DNA of 64,000 bases from Rodentibacter sp901420285 (GCF_041734645.1 NZ_CP162010.1:682001-746000); one strand, 5' to 3'; counted from the first letter of the stretch, positions 51,696-60,748 are shown. Notes: generated by a model not told the origin, from the letters alone. A program made the numbers and translations.

Positions 51696-52901
51696 TTACT
51701 TTTTATTTGTCGCTCCGGAAGCGCCATCCATACTATGCTCACCGCCGCCCATCATCATGCTGCCGTGGCCTTCAATTTCATACGGAACGGGTTGCGGTTT
51801 TTGGGGATTGGCTTCTTTGAACGGCATATCGCTTAATTTACCTGAGTAAATTTCCGGATTGGCTTCGCCGCTGACGATAAGTTGTCCCATAGTGCCTTTG
51901 CTGGCGGCACGAAAGATAGAATGATCCATCAATACATAGGTGCCGGGGACGTTGATTTGGGTTTCGCCGATAAATACGCCGCCGGACGGGATCAACGTGG
52001 TTTGTACGTTGTGATTAATCAGCGTGCCGCCTTCAACATATAAATTGTGGAAGATCGAGCCAATAATATGGAATGATGAGGCTAAATTCGGGCCGGCGTT
52101 GCCAACGAAGAAACGTAATTTTTCACCGGTTTTGGCGCGTAGTGCGTTTTTATCCATTAACGCGCCGACCTTGCCGTTAAATAACACGTAGTCAGGACGT
52201 TCAGCGAGTGCTTTTTGCATGCTGAAAGGTTGTAATCCGGGGGCACCGAAATCCCCGCGAGTATAGAATTCGCTTTGCATGATGTAATATTCGCGATCCG
52301 CTTTTGGCAAGCCTTCTTTTGGTTCTACCAAAATTAAGCCGTACATGCCTTTGGCTAAATGCACGGCGACCGGTTGACTGCCGCAATGGTATAAATAAAG
52401 TCCCGCATGTATCGCTTTAAATTGAAATGTGGAAGTGCGCGTTGGCGCTGTGGCGCTGGCTTCGGCACCGCCCATGGGGGCAGAGGCTGCGTGAAAATCA
52501 AGGCTGTGTTCCATCATGGAAGCGGCAGAATTAGAAAGTTGCACTTCCACAATATCGCCTTCACGCACGCGAATAAAGGGAGCAGGCACGCCGCCGTTAA
52601 GCGTCCAGAATTTAAATTGTACGCCGTCCATTAACTCAGCGATTTGCTCCGATGCGGTCAATTTTACAATTACTTTGGCCGGATAATTGCGTTCGATGGG
52701 CTTCGGTACATTGGGGGCGGAAGTAAGTTCCGCTTCAATTTCCGGTAAAACGTTTGAAAGATTCCCCGCACTTTTACCATTGTTGGGGCTTTCATGATTT
52801 TGTGCTTGTGCGTTAGGGATCATCGCGAATCCGGCGCCCAAAGTAATGGAAACCAGACTTAATGCGCTGTTTTTAAAAAAATCACGTCGTTGTTCGTTCA
52901 T
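51696..52901 (-). CDS. aniA: Copper-containing nitrite reductase (AniA/NirK)
   Basis: A 401-residue two-cupredoxin-domain nitrite reductase: nitrite to NO in the periplasm. Type 1 copper ligands are H132, C173, H181 and M186; type 2 ligands are H137, H172 and H327 (MDHSIFRAASKG); the proton-relay residues D135 and H278 are also present. The signal MNEQRRDFFKNSALSLVS has a twin-arginine RRxFxK motif, so export is probably by Tat. The tail after residue 378 is Met/His rich (HGSMMMGGGEHSM), perhaps a copper buffer. The start at 52901 lies one base after the parE stop and its GGAGG is inside the last parE codons, so it is translated from the parE transcript, between parE and parC. Confidence 0.95.
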   Translation of the reverse strand: MNEQRRDFFKNSALSLVSITLGAGFAMIPNAQAQNHESPNNGKSAGNLSNVLPEIEAELTSAPNVPKPIERNYPAKVIVKLTASEQIAELMDGVQFKFWTLNGGVPAPFIRVREGDIVEVQLSNSAASMMEHSLDFHAASAPMGGAEASATAPTRTSTFQFKAIHAGLYLYHCGSQPVAVHLAKGMYGLILVEPKEGLPKADREYYIMQSEFYTRGDFGAPGLQPFSMQKALAERPDYVLFNGKVGALMDKNALRAKTGEKLRFFVGNAGPNLASSFHIIGSIFHNLYVEGGTLINHNVQTTLIPSGGVFIGETQINVPGTYVLMDHSIFRAASKGTMGQLIVSGEANPEIYSGKLSDMPFKEANPQKPQPVPYEIEGHGSMMMGGGEHSMDGASGATNKK

Positions 52902-52902
52902 G

Positions 52903-54801
52903 CTATACCTCCAAATCAACTTGATCTCCTTTGGCTTGCAGCCAACTTTTCCGATCTTCCGAGCGTTTTTTAGCCAGCAGCATATCCATTATTTCCAAGG
53001 TTTCCGCACCTTCTTCATCATTTGCTTGATAAGTCAATTGCACCAAACGGCGGGTATTGGGATCCATCGTAGTTTCGCGTAATTGAGACGGATTCATTTC
53101 GCCCAATCCTTTAAAGCGCTGCACGTTTGGTTTACCTTTTTTGTTTTGTAAGCGATCTAAAATTGCCTCTTTTTCGCTTTCGTCTAATGCGTAAAATACT
53201 TCTTTATTTAAGTCGATGCGGTACAGCGGCGGCATAGCCACATAAACATGGCCGTCTTGCACCAATTTTGGAAAATGGCGTAAGAATAGTGCGCAGAGTA
53301 GGGTGGCGATGTGTAAACCATCGGAGTCTGCATCGGCGAGAATGCAAACTTTGCCATAGCGCAGTTGGGATAAATCGTCACTGTCGGGATCAATGCCCAG
53401 CGCCACTGCGATATCATGAATTTCGCTCGAGCCTAAAACTTGTTCGGGCGACACTTCCCAAGTGTTTAAAATTTTTCCGCGTAACGGCAAAATAGCCTGA
53501 TATTCGCGGTCGCGGGCTTGTTTCGCCGAACCACCGGCGGAATCGCCTTCCACTAAGAACAATTCAGTTTTTTCTAAATCTTGCGAGCCACAATCGGCAA
53601 GTTTGCCCGGAAGCGCCGGGCCGCTAACCAATTTTTTACGTACCACTTTTTTTGCCGCGCGTAAGCGACGTTGTGCCGAACTAATTGCCATTTCGGCGAG
53701 TTTTTCGGCGTCTTGCACGTTTTGATTCAGCCATAAACTGAAGGCATCTTTTAACACGCCGCCGACAAACACCGCACTTTGACGCGAAGAGAGGCGTTCT
53801 TTGGTTTGGCCGGCGAATTGTGCATCTTGCATTTTTAAGGAAAGAATGTAACCACAGCGCTCCCAAATATCGTCTGCGGTTAGCTTGACGCCGCGCGGTA
53901 ATAGATTTCGAAATTCGCAAAATTCGCGAATAGCGTCCAATAGGCCTTGGCGTAAGCCGTTAACGTGCGTCCCGCCTTGAATAGTCGGGATTAAATTCAC
54001 GTAGCTTTCGCCAATTAATTCGCCACCTTCCGGTAACCATAACAACGCCCAACTAACCGCTTCATTTGAGCCTTTAAATTCGCCCACGAATGGTTTTGCC
54101 GGTAATGTTTCGTAACCGTTTACTGCTTCAATAAGATAATCGGAAAGACCGTCTTGATATAGCCAGACATCTTGCTTGCCATTCACTTTATCAATGAATT
54201 TGATTTCGAGACCCGAACAGAGCACCGCTTTGGCACGCAATAAATGGCGCAAACGGCTGACGGAAAATTTGGCACTATCGAAATATTTCGGATTCGGTTT
54301 AAAGTGAACTGTTGTACCCGTGGTGCGTCTGCCACAAGTGCCGACCACTTCCAATTCTTTCACTTTAACGCCGTTTTCAAAGGCAATTTGGTACACTTCG
54401 CCGTTGCGTTTTACTTGAATATCCACGCGTTCGGAAAGTGCGTTCACCACAGAAATTCCGACGCCGTGCAAACCGCCGGCAAATTCATAGTTTTTATTGG
54501 AGAATTTTCCGCCCGCGTGCAGTTTGGTGAGAATCACCTCCACGCCGGATACGCCTTCTGTCGGGTGAATATCCACCGGCATACCGCGGCCGTTATCGGT
54601 TACTTCAATAGATTGGTCGGTGTGCAAAATCACTTCAATTTTGCTTGCGAAGCCGGCAAGTGCTTCGTCCACACTATTATCAATCACTTCTTGTGCGAGG
54701 TGATTCGGACGGGTGGTGTCGGTGTACATACCGGGACGAATTTGCACCGGTTCGAGATCTTTAAGAACAGTAATTTCTTGAGCAGAATAATTGGATGTCA
54801 T
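52903..54801 (-). CDS. parE: DNA topoisomerase IV subunit B (ParE)
   Basis: A 632-residue ParE: GHKL ATPase domain with DNSVDEALAGFA (about residues 42-53), DNGRGMPVDIHP and GGLHGVGISVVNALS; then the TOPRIM domain with EGDSAGGSAKQARDREYQA (about 413-431) and CILADADSDGLHI (near 490). I chose the ATG at 54801, giving MTSNYSAQEITVLKDLEP, the homologue's N-terminus and length; an upstream ATG 48 bases earlier is unlikely. An uptake sequence lies at 53771. The gene is followed directly by aniA. Confidence 0.96.
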   Translation of the reverse strand: MTSNYSAQEITVLKDLEPVQIRPGMYTDTTRPNHLAQEVIDNSVDEALAGFASKIEVILHTDQSIEVTDNGRGMPVDIHPTEGVSGVEVILTKLHAGGKFSNKNYEFAGGLHGVGISVVNALSERVDIQVKRNGEVYQIAFENGVKVKELEVVGTCGRRTTGTTVHFKPNPKYFDSAKFSVSRLRHLLRAKAVLCSGLEIKFIDKVNGKQDVWLYQDGLSDYLIEAVNGYETLPAKPFVGEFKGSNEAVSWALLWLPEGGELIGESYVNLIPTIQGGTHVNGLRQGLLDAIREFCEFRNLLPRGVKLTADDIWERCGYILSLKMQDAQFAGQTKERLSSRQSAVFVGGVLKDAFSLWLNQNVQDAEKLAEMAISSAQRRLRAAKKVVRKKLVSGPALPGKLADCGSQDLEKTELFLVEGDSAGGSAKQARDREYQAILPLRGKILNTWEVSPEQVLGSSEIHDIAVALGIDPDSDDLSQLRYGKVCILADADSDGLHIATLLCALFLRHFPKLVQDGHVYVAMPPLYRIDLNKEVFYALDESEKEAILDRLQNKKGKPNVQRFKGLGEMNPSQLRETTMDPNTRRLVQLTYQANDEEGAETLEIMDMLLAKKRSEDRKSWLQAKGDQVDLEV

Positions 54802-54851
54802 TGGTTTTTTGAATAGTTTATTTGGCAAAATTGCGAAGGATTCTATCAAAA

Positions 54852-54876
54852 GGTGCGATCATTTTCGACCGCACTT
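54852..54876 (-). terminator. Probable terminator of htrB with embedded uptake sequence
   Basis: GTGCGATC pairs with GACCGCAC with one wobble pair; ACCGCACTT at 54868-54876 is a perfect uptake sequence, and T/A runs flank it. It lies just past the htrB stop and upstream of parE. Confidence 0.65.
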
Positions 54877-54897
54877 TTTTATCTAAGGATGGAAACG

Positions 54898-55836
54898 TTA
54901 ATCGTATAAGCTCGGATCGTTTTCATTTGGACGAGTTTTAAAACGGCGGTGCAACCACATATATTGCGTTATGCCTTTCATAATTTCCTTTTCCACCAGT
55001 TGATTCATGCGTGCCGCGACCGCGCTTTCGTTTTCCGAATCGGTGAAATCTACCGGAGCGGAAATGCTCACTGTATAGCCGGAGCCGTCCGCATTGCGTA
55101 AAGGTACGAAAGGAATCACTTTGCTATTCGGCGAGGCTTTTAATAAATAATAGCTCCCTGTTGTGGTGGCCGCATTTTTTACGGCGAAGAACGGTACGAA
55201 CACCGCATTGCGACGGCCGTAATCATGGTCCGGCGCATACCAAATGGTTTCGCCACGGCGCAAAGCTTTAATCATACCGCGTAAATCTTTGCGATCTAAC
55301 ATGTCTTTATTGGAACGCAAGCGTCCTTGAGTTTGCAGCCAGTCAAAGAGCGGATTGTCGTTTGGGCGGTAAACACCGACGCCAGGATGATATAAACCCA
55401 CGATGCGGGCGCCCAACTCAAGTGTAAGAAAATGTATGCCAACGAAAATAATGCCGTTTTGTTGATTTTCTTGCAGGTAGCGCAAACCTTCCACTTTTGA
55501 CCATTTCTTAATGCGCGCGTCCGACCAAAACCAAGCCATACCGGTTTCGATAATCGCCATGCCGACGGCACGCAAATTTTCTTGTAAAACCGCTTCGCGT
55601 TCGCTTTCGGGCATATCGGGAAAACACAGTTCAAGGTTACGGCGGGCAATCGCAGCACGCCGTTTGCCCACGTTTAAATGGCAAAAAAGTGCACCTAAGC
55701 CGTTGCCGATACGGCGTAGAATCGGATAGGGCAGGAACAGGAGGGCACGCCAGATGCCGATGCCGAGCCAGAATCCCCAATATTTGGGGGCAAGAAAAGC
55801 GGGGTGGAACCTAGGTAGTTTGCTATTTTTCATCAT
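54898..55836 (-). CDS. htrB: Lipid A biosynthesis lauroyl acyltransferase HtrB (LpxL)
   Basis: A 312-residue inner-membrane late acyltransferase that adds a secondary acyl chain to Kdo2-lipid IVA. After an N-terminal hydrophobic region (about 20-55), the catalytic HX4E motif is HFLTLE at residues 135-140, followed by GVYRPNDNP (about 152-160) and DRKDLRGMIKALRRGE. The divergent hldE gene next door matches the htrB-rfaE arrangement in H. influenzae, which supports HtrB over LpxM/MsbB. Starts at 55836 or 55833 are equivalent. Confidence 0.92.
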   Translation of the reverse strand: MMKNSKLPRFHPAFLAPKYWGFWLGIGIWRALLFLPYPILRRIGNGLGALFCHLNVGKRRAAIARRNLELCFPDMPESEREAVLQENLRAVGMAIIETGMAWFWSDARIKKWSKVEGLRYLQENQQNGIIFVGIHFLTLELGARIVGLYHPGVGVYRPNDNPLFDWLQTQGRLRSNKDMLDRKDLRGMIKALRRGETIWYAPDHDYGRRNAVFVPFFAVKNAATTTGSYYLLKASPNSKVIPFVPLRNADGSGYTVSISAPVDFTDSENESAVAARMNQLVEKEIMKGITQYMWLHRRFKTRPNENDPSLYD

Positions 55837-55927
55837 ATTCTCGCTAAAATTGCGCGCTAGTTTAACGCAAAAATCAGTTGTGGTAAAATCGCGCCGATTT
55901 TTTTACCAGTGTTTAAGAGAGAATAAA

Positions 55928-57364
55928 ATGGCTCAATATTTAACCGAATTTAACCGAGCAAAGGTGCTCGTATTAGGTGATGTAATGCTTGATCGTTACT
56001 GGTTTGGCGCAACCAATCGCATTTCGCCGGAAGCGCCGGTGCCGGTAGTGCGCGTACAGGAAAACGAAGAGCGCGCGGGCGGTGCGGCGAATGTGGCGAT
56101 GAATATTGCATCGCTCAACGTACCGGTACAACTTATGGGCTTAATTGGGCAAGATGAAACCGGCGCGGCGCTTTCCAAATTATTACAAAACCAGCATATC
56201 GACTGTAATTTTGTGGCGTTGGACACGCATCCGACAATTACTAAATTACGTATTTTATCGCGTCATCAACAATTGCTTCGTCTTGATTTTGAAGAAGATT
56301 TCCAAAACACCGAGTGTAACGATTTACTTGCGAAATTAGAAAATGAGGTGAAAAACTACGGCGCGTTGATTCTTTCCGATTACGGCAAAGGCACGTTAAA
56401 AGATGTGCAACAAATGATTCAAATTGCGCGTAAAGCCAATGTGCCGGTGTTAATTGATCCGAAAGGTACGAATTTTGAGCGCTATCGCGGCGCCACATTG
56501 CTTACCCCGAATATGGCCGAATTTGAAGCGGTGGTGGGTAAATGTAACTCGGAACAAGAAATTATTGAGAAAGGGTTGAAACTCATTGCCGATATCGATT
56601 TGACTGCACTTTTAGTCACCCGCTCTGAAAAGGGAATGACCTTACTGCGTCCGAATCAAGAACCTTATCATTTGCCAACGGTGGCGAAAGAAGTGTTTGA
56701 TGTGACCGGTGCCGGTGATACGGTGATCAGCGTTTTGGGCACCGCATTGGCGGACGGCCGTTCCTTTGAGGAATCTTGCTATTTGGCAAACGTGGCAGCC
56801 GGCATTGTGGTGGGCAAACTCGGCACCTCCACGGTTTCCACCGTGGAACTTGAAAACGCGATCCACGCCCGTCCGGAAACCGGTTTCGGCATTATGACTG
56901 AAGCCCAACTGAAAGAGGCCGTGGCGCAGGCCAAAGCGCGCGGTGAAAAAATCGTGATGACTAACGGCTGCTTTGATATTCTTCATCCGGGTCACGTGTC
57001 TTATTTAGAAAATGCCCGCAAATTGGGCGATCGTTTAATCGTCGCGGTCAACAGCGATGAATCGGTAAAACGTTTAAAAGGCGAAAGTCGTCCGATTAAT
57101 AATTTGGACGCCCGCATGGCAGTGCTTGCCGGATTGGCTTCCGTGGATTGGTTGGTGCCATTTACTGAAGATACGCCGCAACGTTTAATTGGCGAAGTGT
57201 TGCCGGATCTACTTGTCAAAGGTGGCGACTACAAACCGGAAGAAATTGCCGGAGCCAAAGAAGTGTGGGCGAACGGCGGCGATGTGAAAGTACTTAATTT
57301 TGAAAACGGCTGTTCGACGACCAATGTGATTGAAAAAATTAAATCGTTGAAAGACGAAAAATAG
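55928..57364 (+). CDS. hldE: Bifunctional D-glycero-beta-D-manno-heptose-7-phosphate kinase/adenylyltransferase HldE
   Basis: A 478-residue enzyme for ADP-heptose, the precursor of the lipopolysaccharide inner core. The N-terminal ribokinase-type domain has GDVMLDRYWFG (about residues 17-27) and DVTGAGDTVISVLG (about 258-271) with the catalytic aspartate; the C-terminal nucleotidyltransferase domain starts VMTNGCFDILHPGHVSYL (about 344-361). The ATG at 55928, with GAGAG upstream, gives the family start; a longer frame runs back into the htrB region and is not real. An 11/12 dispersed repeat lies inside near 56739 (GTALAD). Confidence 0.96.
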   Translation: MAQYLTEFNRAKVLVLGDVMLDRYWFGATNRISPEAPVPVVRVQENEERAGGAANVAMNIASLNVPVQLMGLIGQDETGAALSKLLQNQHIDCNFVALDTHPTITKLRILSRHQQLLRLDFEEDFQNTECNDLLAKLENEVKNYGALILSDYGKGTLKDVQQMIQIARKANVPVLIDPKGTNFERYRGATLLTPNMAEFEAVVGKCNSEQEIIEKGLKLIADIDLTALLVTRSEKGMTLLRPNQEPYHLPTVAKEVFDVTGAGDTVISVLGTALADGRSFEESCYLANVAAGIVVGKLGTSTVSTVELENAIHARPETGFGIMTEAQLKEAVAQAKARGEKIVMTNGCFDILHPGHVSYLENARKLGDRLIVAVNSDESVKRLKGESRPINNLDARMAVLAGLASVDWLVPFTEDTPQRLIGEVLPDLLVKGGDYKPEEIAGAKEVWANGGDVKVLNFENGCSTTNVIEKIKSLKDEK

Positions 57365-57396
57365 TCGGAAATTTTTAAAATCGGCTCCTTTAATTT

Positions 57397-57436
57397 AAGA
57401 ACCGAGCGCTTATTAAATAGCGCTCGGTTCTTTTTG
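57397..57436 (+). terminator. Terminator of hldE
   Basis: AAGAACCGAGCGCT (57397-57410) pairs perfectly with AGCGCTCGGTTCTT (57419-57432) around an 8-base loop, then TTTG. Confidence 0.9.
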
Positions 57437-57482
57437 TTTATGCGATGGATGCCGAACTGAATTGAGCCGCAGTTCAAGGTTT

Positions 57483-57494
57483 CAATGCGGTGCT
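57483..57494 (+). repeat. Dispersed 12-mer, single copy
   Basis: Perfect CAATGCGGTGCT preceded by GGTTT, as at 30928 and 19348; between the hldE terminator and the end of the nitroreductase gene. Confidence 0.8.
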
Positions 57495-57545
57495 ATTTCG
57501 GAAGGTGAGTGCATCTGAATTTGAGCAACTTGACGTTAGGCGCTG

Positions 57546-58208
57546 TTATTTTACCCAAGTCACGATTTCATCCATCGTTTTGCGCGATTTTTTCGTAATG
57601 TCGCGGGCCCGATAACCAAATGTGGCAGCGACGGAAACGCCATATTCTTGCGGATCGAACAAGCCTTCCGCAGCAAGGGTTTGATTCATCAAATCATAAT
57701 GAAAACCTTCAATTGGGCAGGAATCAATGCCCATCGCCGCCGCACCGGTGAGCATATTGGCCAGTGCGATATAGGTTTGTTTGCTGCACCAATCGAACAA
57801 CGTGCGCTCGCTTTCCAACAATTTCATATCGTTTTTTTGCAAAGTTTCGTATTTGGCCAGTGCGAGTTTTTGTTGTTCTTCATCTAAGCCTTTGCGTGTC
57901 ATCACCTCGGTGAAAAACGGACTGTCGTAACGGGCGTTTTTCTTAGCAAGTAAAATGACGAGATGGCTACAATCATCTAACTGGTTTTTCATGCCCCAGC
58001 TAAAAGGCTTAATTTTTTCGCGTAAGGCTTTGTTTTGAATTACCAATAATTTCCACGGTTCGGAACCCACGGAGCTCGGTGAAAGGCGCGCGCATTCCAA
58101 AATAGCGTTAAAGTCTTCCTCACCGATTTTTTTGTTCGGATCGTAATAGCGGGTGGAACTGCGTTGATTCAATAATTCAACGACTTGCTGAGCGTTAAGT
58201 TTTACCAT
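57546..58208 (-). CDS. NAD(P)H-dependent nitroreductase family protein (NfsB-like)
   Basis: A 220-residue FMN-dependent nitroreductase. The flavin-binding N-terminal segment RSSTRYYDPNKKIGEEDF (about residues 16-33), SPSSVGSEPWKLLV (about 43-56) and the C-terminal PIEGFHYDLMNQ are typical of the NfsB/YfkO branch. Physiological substrates are probably quinones or other electrophiles; activity on nitro compounds is a side property of the family. Monocistronic between two dispersed repeats. The symbol is left blank because several paralogues share this profile. Confidence 0.87.
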   Translation of the reverse strand: MVKLNAQQVVELLNQRSSTRYYDPNKKIGEEDFNAILECARLSPSSVGSEPWKLLVIQNKALREKIKPFSWGMKNQLDDCSHLVILLAKKNARYDSPFFTEVMTRKGLDEEQQKLALAKYETLQKNDMKLLESERTLFDWCSKQTYIALANMLTGAAAMGIDSCPIEGFHYDLMNQTLAAEGLFDPQEYGVSVAATFGYRARDITKKSRKTMDEIVTWVK

Positions 58209-58311
58209 GATTTTTCCTCTTTAATAAAAATACCGGAAAGGTTAGTTTTGCACTTTCGTTTTTTTCGCGCGCGAAGACGGTGAGTTTAGAATGAAAATGA
58301 AGTGTCAAATT

Positions 58312-58323
58312 AGCACCGCATTG
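58312..58323 (-). repeat. Dispersed 12-mer, single copy
   Basis: Perfect AGCACCGCATTG between the end of hypF and the start of the nitroreductase gene, on the hypF 3' side. Confidence 0.8.
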
Positions 58324-58391
58324 AACGCGCGGTTTTCGGTCTTCGGCAGCGTGGCCGGAACAAGCTAAGCAAAGGCAAAAGTCGGGCTATC

Positions 58392-60674
58392 TTACTCGGT
58401 TCGCATGGTTTCGGCAAATTGCGCGGCAATGGCTGCTTGTCCTAAACTTAATCCGCCATCGCCCATCGGATATTGATGGCCACTTAGCACTTTAAATTCC
58501 GTTAAATTTTCTTTCAATAAACGACGCAATAATTGATTGTGCATCACACCGCCGGAAAGCACGATGGTGCGGCAATTGTGTTTTTCCGCGTGTTTACGTG
58601 CAAGAGTTGCAAAACCTTGTGCCAAGGCATAATGAAACGCGAAGGCTTTATCTTCTTTTGAACCTTCGTAAGCCAACCAACTTTGCCAGAAAACGGCGAG
58701 ATCTAATTTATTCTCTTTTATCGGCATTTTAACCGTGATATCGAGCGTGCTTTTATTTTTGGCTAAAGGAGATTGTGCGGCAAGCGCCTCTAAATGACAG
58801 GCGGCCTCGCCTTCCCACGAGAGTTTTTCAGCGGTGATGCCTAAGCCGTAGGCCACCGCATCAAATAAGCGACCGGTGGAGGAAATTAATGGCGAATTAA
58901 CTTTGCCTTCAATTGCTGCTGCAAGCGTTTGCCAAGGCAAATCAGCACAGCTTTGCGTCGCAATCTCGCGCCAATGCGGTACGAATTGTTGTAAATGCGC
59001 AAGCCAGTTGCGCCAAGGTTGAGTCGCCGCTAAATCGCCGCCGGGCAATGCAACTGCGGGCAGGCCACCTAAATGGCGGCATTGGACACCGTTTACCAAC
59101 AAGCATTCGCCGCCCCAAAGCTGTCTGTTTTCGCCCATGCCGATGCCGTCTAAGGCGATGCCGATCGTTTTGTCGCAGCAATGATGTTCTGCCAGTACGG
59201 CAGCAATGTGAGCATGATGGTGAAGTATTTCCACGTAAGGCCGGCCAAGCTTTTTCGCCAAGGCTTTTCCGATTTTTGAAGAAAAATAACCTTGGTGTGC
59301 ATCCACCGCAATGATATCCGGCGTGAATTGGTAGATGTGCGAAAACAGCGCAATGTTATTTTCTAATTGTTGTTGCACCAATTCGTTAGCGGTGTCGCCG
59401 ATATGCTGGCTGACCACTGCTTTATTTTGTTTTAACAAACAGAAAGTGTTTTTTAAATCGGAACCGAATGCCAAAATATTGCGTTGATTTTGCGTATTCA
59501 GTACGGTTTCATCCGGCACATAGCCGCGAGCGCGACGCAAGATTTCCGGGCCATCGAACGCGGCACGGACTAAGGAATCGTCGGCACGCTGTAAAATGTC
59601 GCGGTTATGACAAAGATAAAAATCCGCTAATGCAGCTAATTTTTTGAGCGCATTTTCGTTATCCAAAACCGGCGGTTCGCCACTTGGATTCGCCGACGTC
59701 ATGACCAAGGGTATCGCGGTTTCTCGCAGCAATAGATGTTGCAACGGGTTGCTCGGTAACATCACGCCGATTTCGTTCAAATGGGGCGCGATATTTTCCG
59801 CTAAGTTTGGTACTTTGGATTTCTCTAACAGTACAATCGGCGCGGTGACGGAAGTTAAAAGTCGAATCTCGTCGTCGCTTAAATTTTGAAGAAAAGTAAG
59901 GCTTGGCACCATCACGGCGAGCGGTTTGCTCAGGCGATGTTTACGCACCCTTAAATTCAGCACCGCATTGAAATCCCGTGCGTCGCAGGCCAAATGAAAT
60001 CCGCCGATGCCTTTTACTGCAATGATTTTGCCTTCGCGCAGTAAATGCGCGCTTTGTTTTAGCGCCGCTTCACTGTTGGCAAGGCGGTGGTTTTGATCTT
60101 GCAACCAAATATGTGGACCGCAAACGGCGCAAGCATTGGGTTGTGCGTGGAAACGGCGATCGGCAGGATTTTTGTATTCGGCGGCACACTCGGGGCAGAG
60201 AGAAAAATTCGCCATGGAGGTATTTTTGCGGTCGTAGGGAATGGCTTTAATAATGGTAAAACGCGGACCGCAGTGAGTACAGTTAGTGAAAGGGTAGTGG
60301 TAGCGCCGATTGGTTGGGTCGAATAAATCTTGCAGGCAGGCGGGACAGGTAGCAGCGTCTGGCACGATTTGGGTGTCCATGGCGTTGTTTTCACTTTCGC
60401 GGATTTCAAAGCCGTCAAAGTGTGGTGGATTTTCCCAGCGTTTTTCATGCTGCTGAATGTCGGTAATAAGGGCCAGTGGTGGTAGTTTGTTGTGCAAATC
60501 GTGTAGGAATTGTTGTAACTGTTGTTTCGTTGGTTCCAGCAGGCGGATTAACACACCTTGTCCGTCGTTATTGACATCGCCATGTAGTCCGTATTTGTTC
60601 GCCAGTAACCAGACAAAAGGACGAAACCCTACGCCTTGTACTTTACCTTTGATTCTTAACTCGATTCCGTTCAT
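58392..60674 (-). CDS. hypF: Carbamoyltransferase HypF for [NiFe]-hydrogenase maturation
   Basis: A 760-residue HypF that makes the cyanide ligands of [NiFe] hydrogenases from carbamoyl phosphate. Order: acylphosphatase domain (1-90, GVGFRPFVWLLA); two zinc fingers (CPACLQDL to CTHCG, and CPECAAEY to CAVCG, about 110-185); YrdC-like domain (about 200-385); Kae1/carbamoyltransferase-like domain with ILHHHAHIAAVLAEH (about 480-494) and VLSGGVMHNQLL near the end. It pairs functionally with the hyf genes at the window end. A perfect dispersed 12-mer lies inside at 59959-59970. An FNR-like box at -41.5 precedes it. Confidence 0.96.
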   Translation of the reverse strand: MNGIELRIKGKVQGVGFRPFVWLLANKYGLHGDVNNDGQGVLIRLLEPTKQQLQQFLHDLHNKLPPLALITDIQQHEKRWENPPHFDGFEIRESENNAMDTQIVPDAATCPACLQDLFDPTNRRYHYPFTNCTHCGPRFTIIKAIPYDRKNTSMANFSLCPECAAEYKNPADRRFHAQPNACAVCGPHIWLQDQNHRLANSEAALKQSAHLLREGKIIAVKGIGGFHLACDARDFNAVLNLRVRKHRLSKPLAVMVPSLTFLQNLSDDEIRLLTSVTAPIVLLEKSKVPNLAENIAPHLNEIGVMLPSNPLQHLLLRETAIPLVMTSANPSGEPPVLDNENALKKLAALADFYLCHNRDILQRADDSLVRAAFDGPEILRRARGYVPDETVLNTQNQRNILAFGSDLKNTFCLLKQNKAVVSQHIGDTANELVQQQLENNIALFSHIYQFTPDIIAVDAHQGYFSSKIGKALAKKLGRPYVEILHHHAHIAAVLAEHHCCDKTIGIALDGIGMGENRQLWGGECLLVNGVQCRHLGGLPAVALPGGDLAATQPWRNWLAHLQQFVPHWREIATQSCADLPWQTLAAAIEGKVNSPLISSTGRLFDAVAYGLGITAEKLSWEGEAACHLEALAAQSPLAKNKSTLDITVKMPIKENKLDLAVFWQSWLAYEGSKEDKAFAFHYALAQGFATLARKHAEKHNCRTIVLSGGVMHNQLLRRLLKENLTEFKVLSGHQYPMGDGGLSLGQAAIAAQFAETMRTE

Positions 60675-60706
60675 ATTTTTCTCAGTCAGGTTGATTTTAT
60701 TAAGAG

Positions 60707-60748
60707 ATGATAGTGAGAAATGACAGCGTAAGCGCTGATCTGAATCAA
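60707..60748 (-). promoter_or_regulatory. FNR-dependent promoter of hypF
   Basis: The box TTGAT-TCAG-ATCAG on the minus strand (60735-60748, one mismatch to consensus) is centred at 60741.5; a -10 element TATCAT lies at 60707-60712, so the predicted start is 60700 and the box is at exactly -41.5, the class II position. Confidence 0.65.

Noticed and set aside
53268..54816. Long plus-strand frames opposite parE, including one of 190 codons
   Set aside because: Histidine-rich translations typical of antisense to a conserved gene; parE is complete on the other strand.
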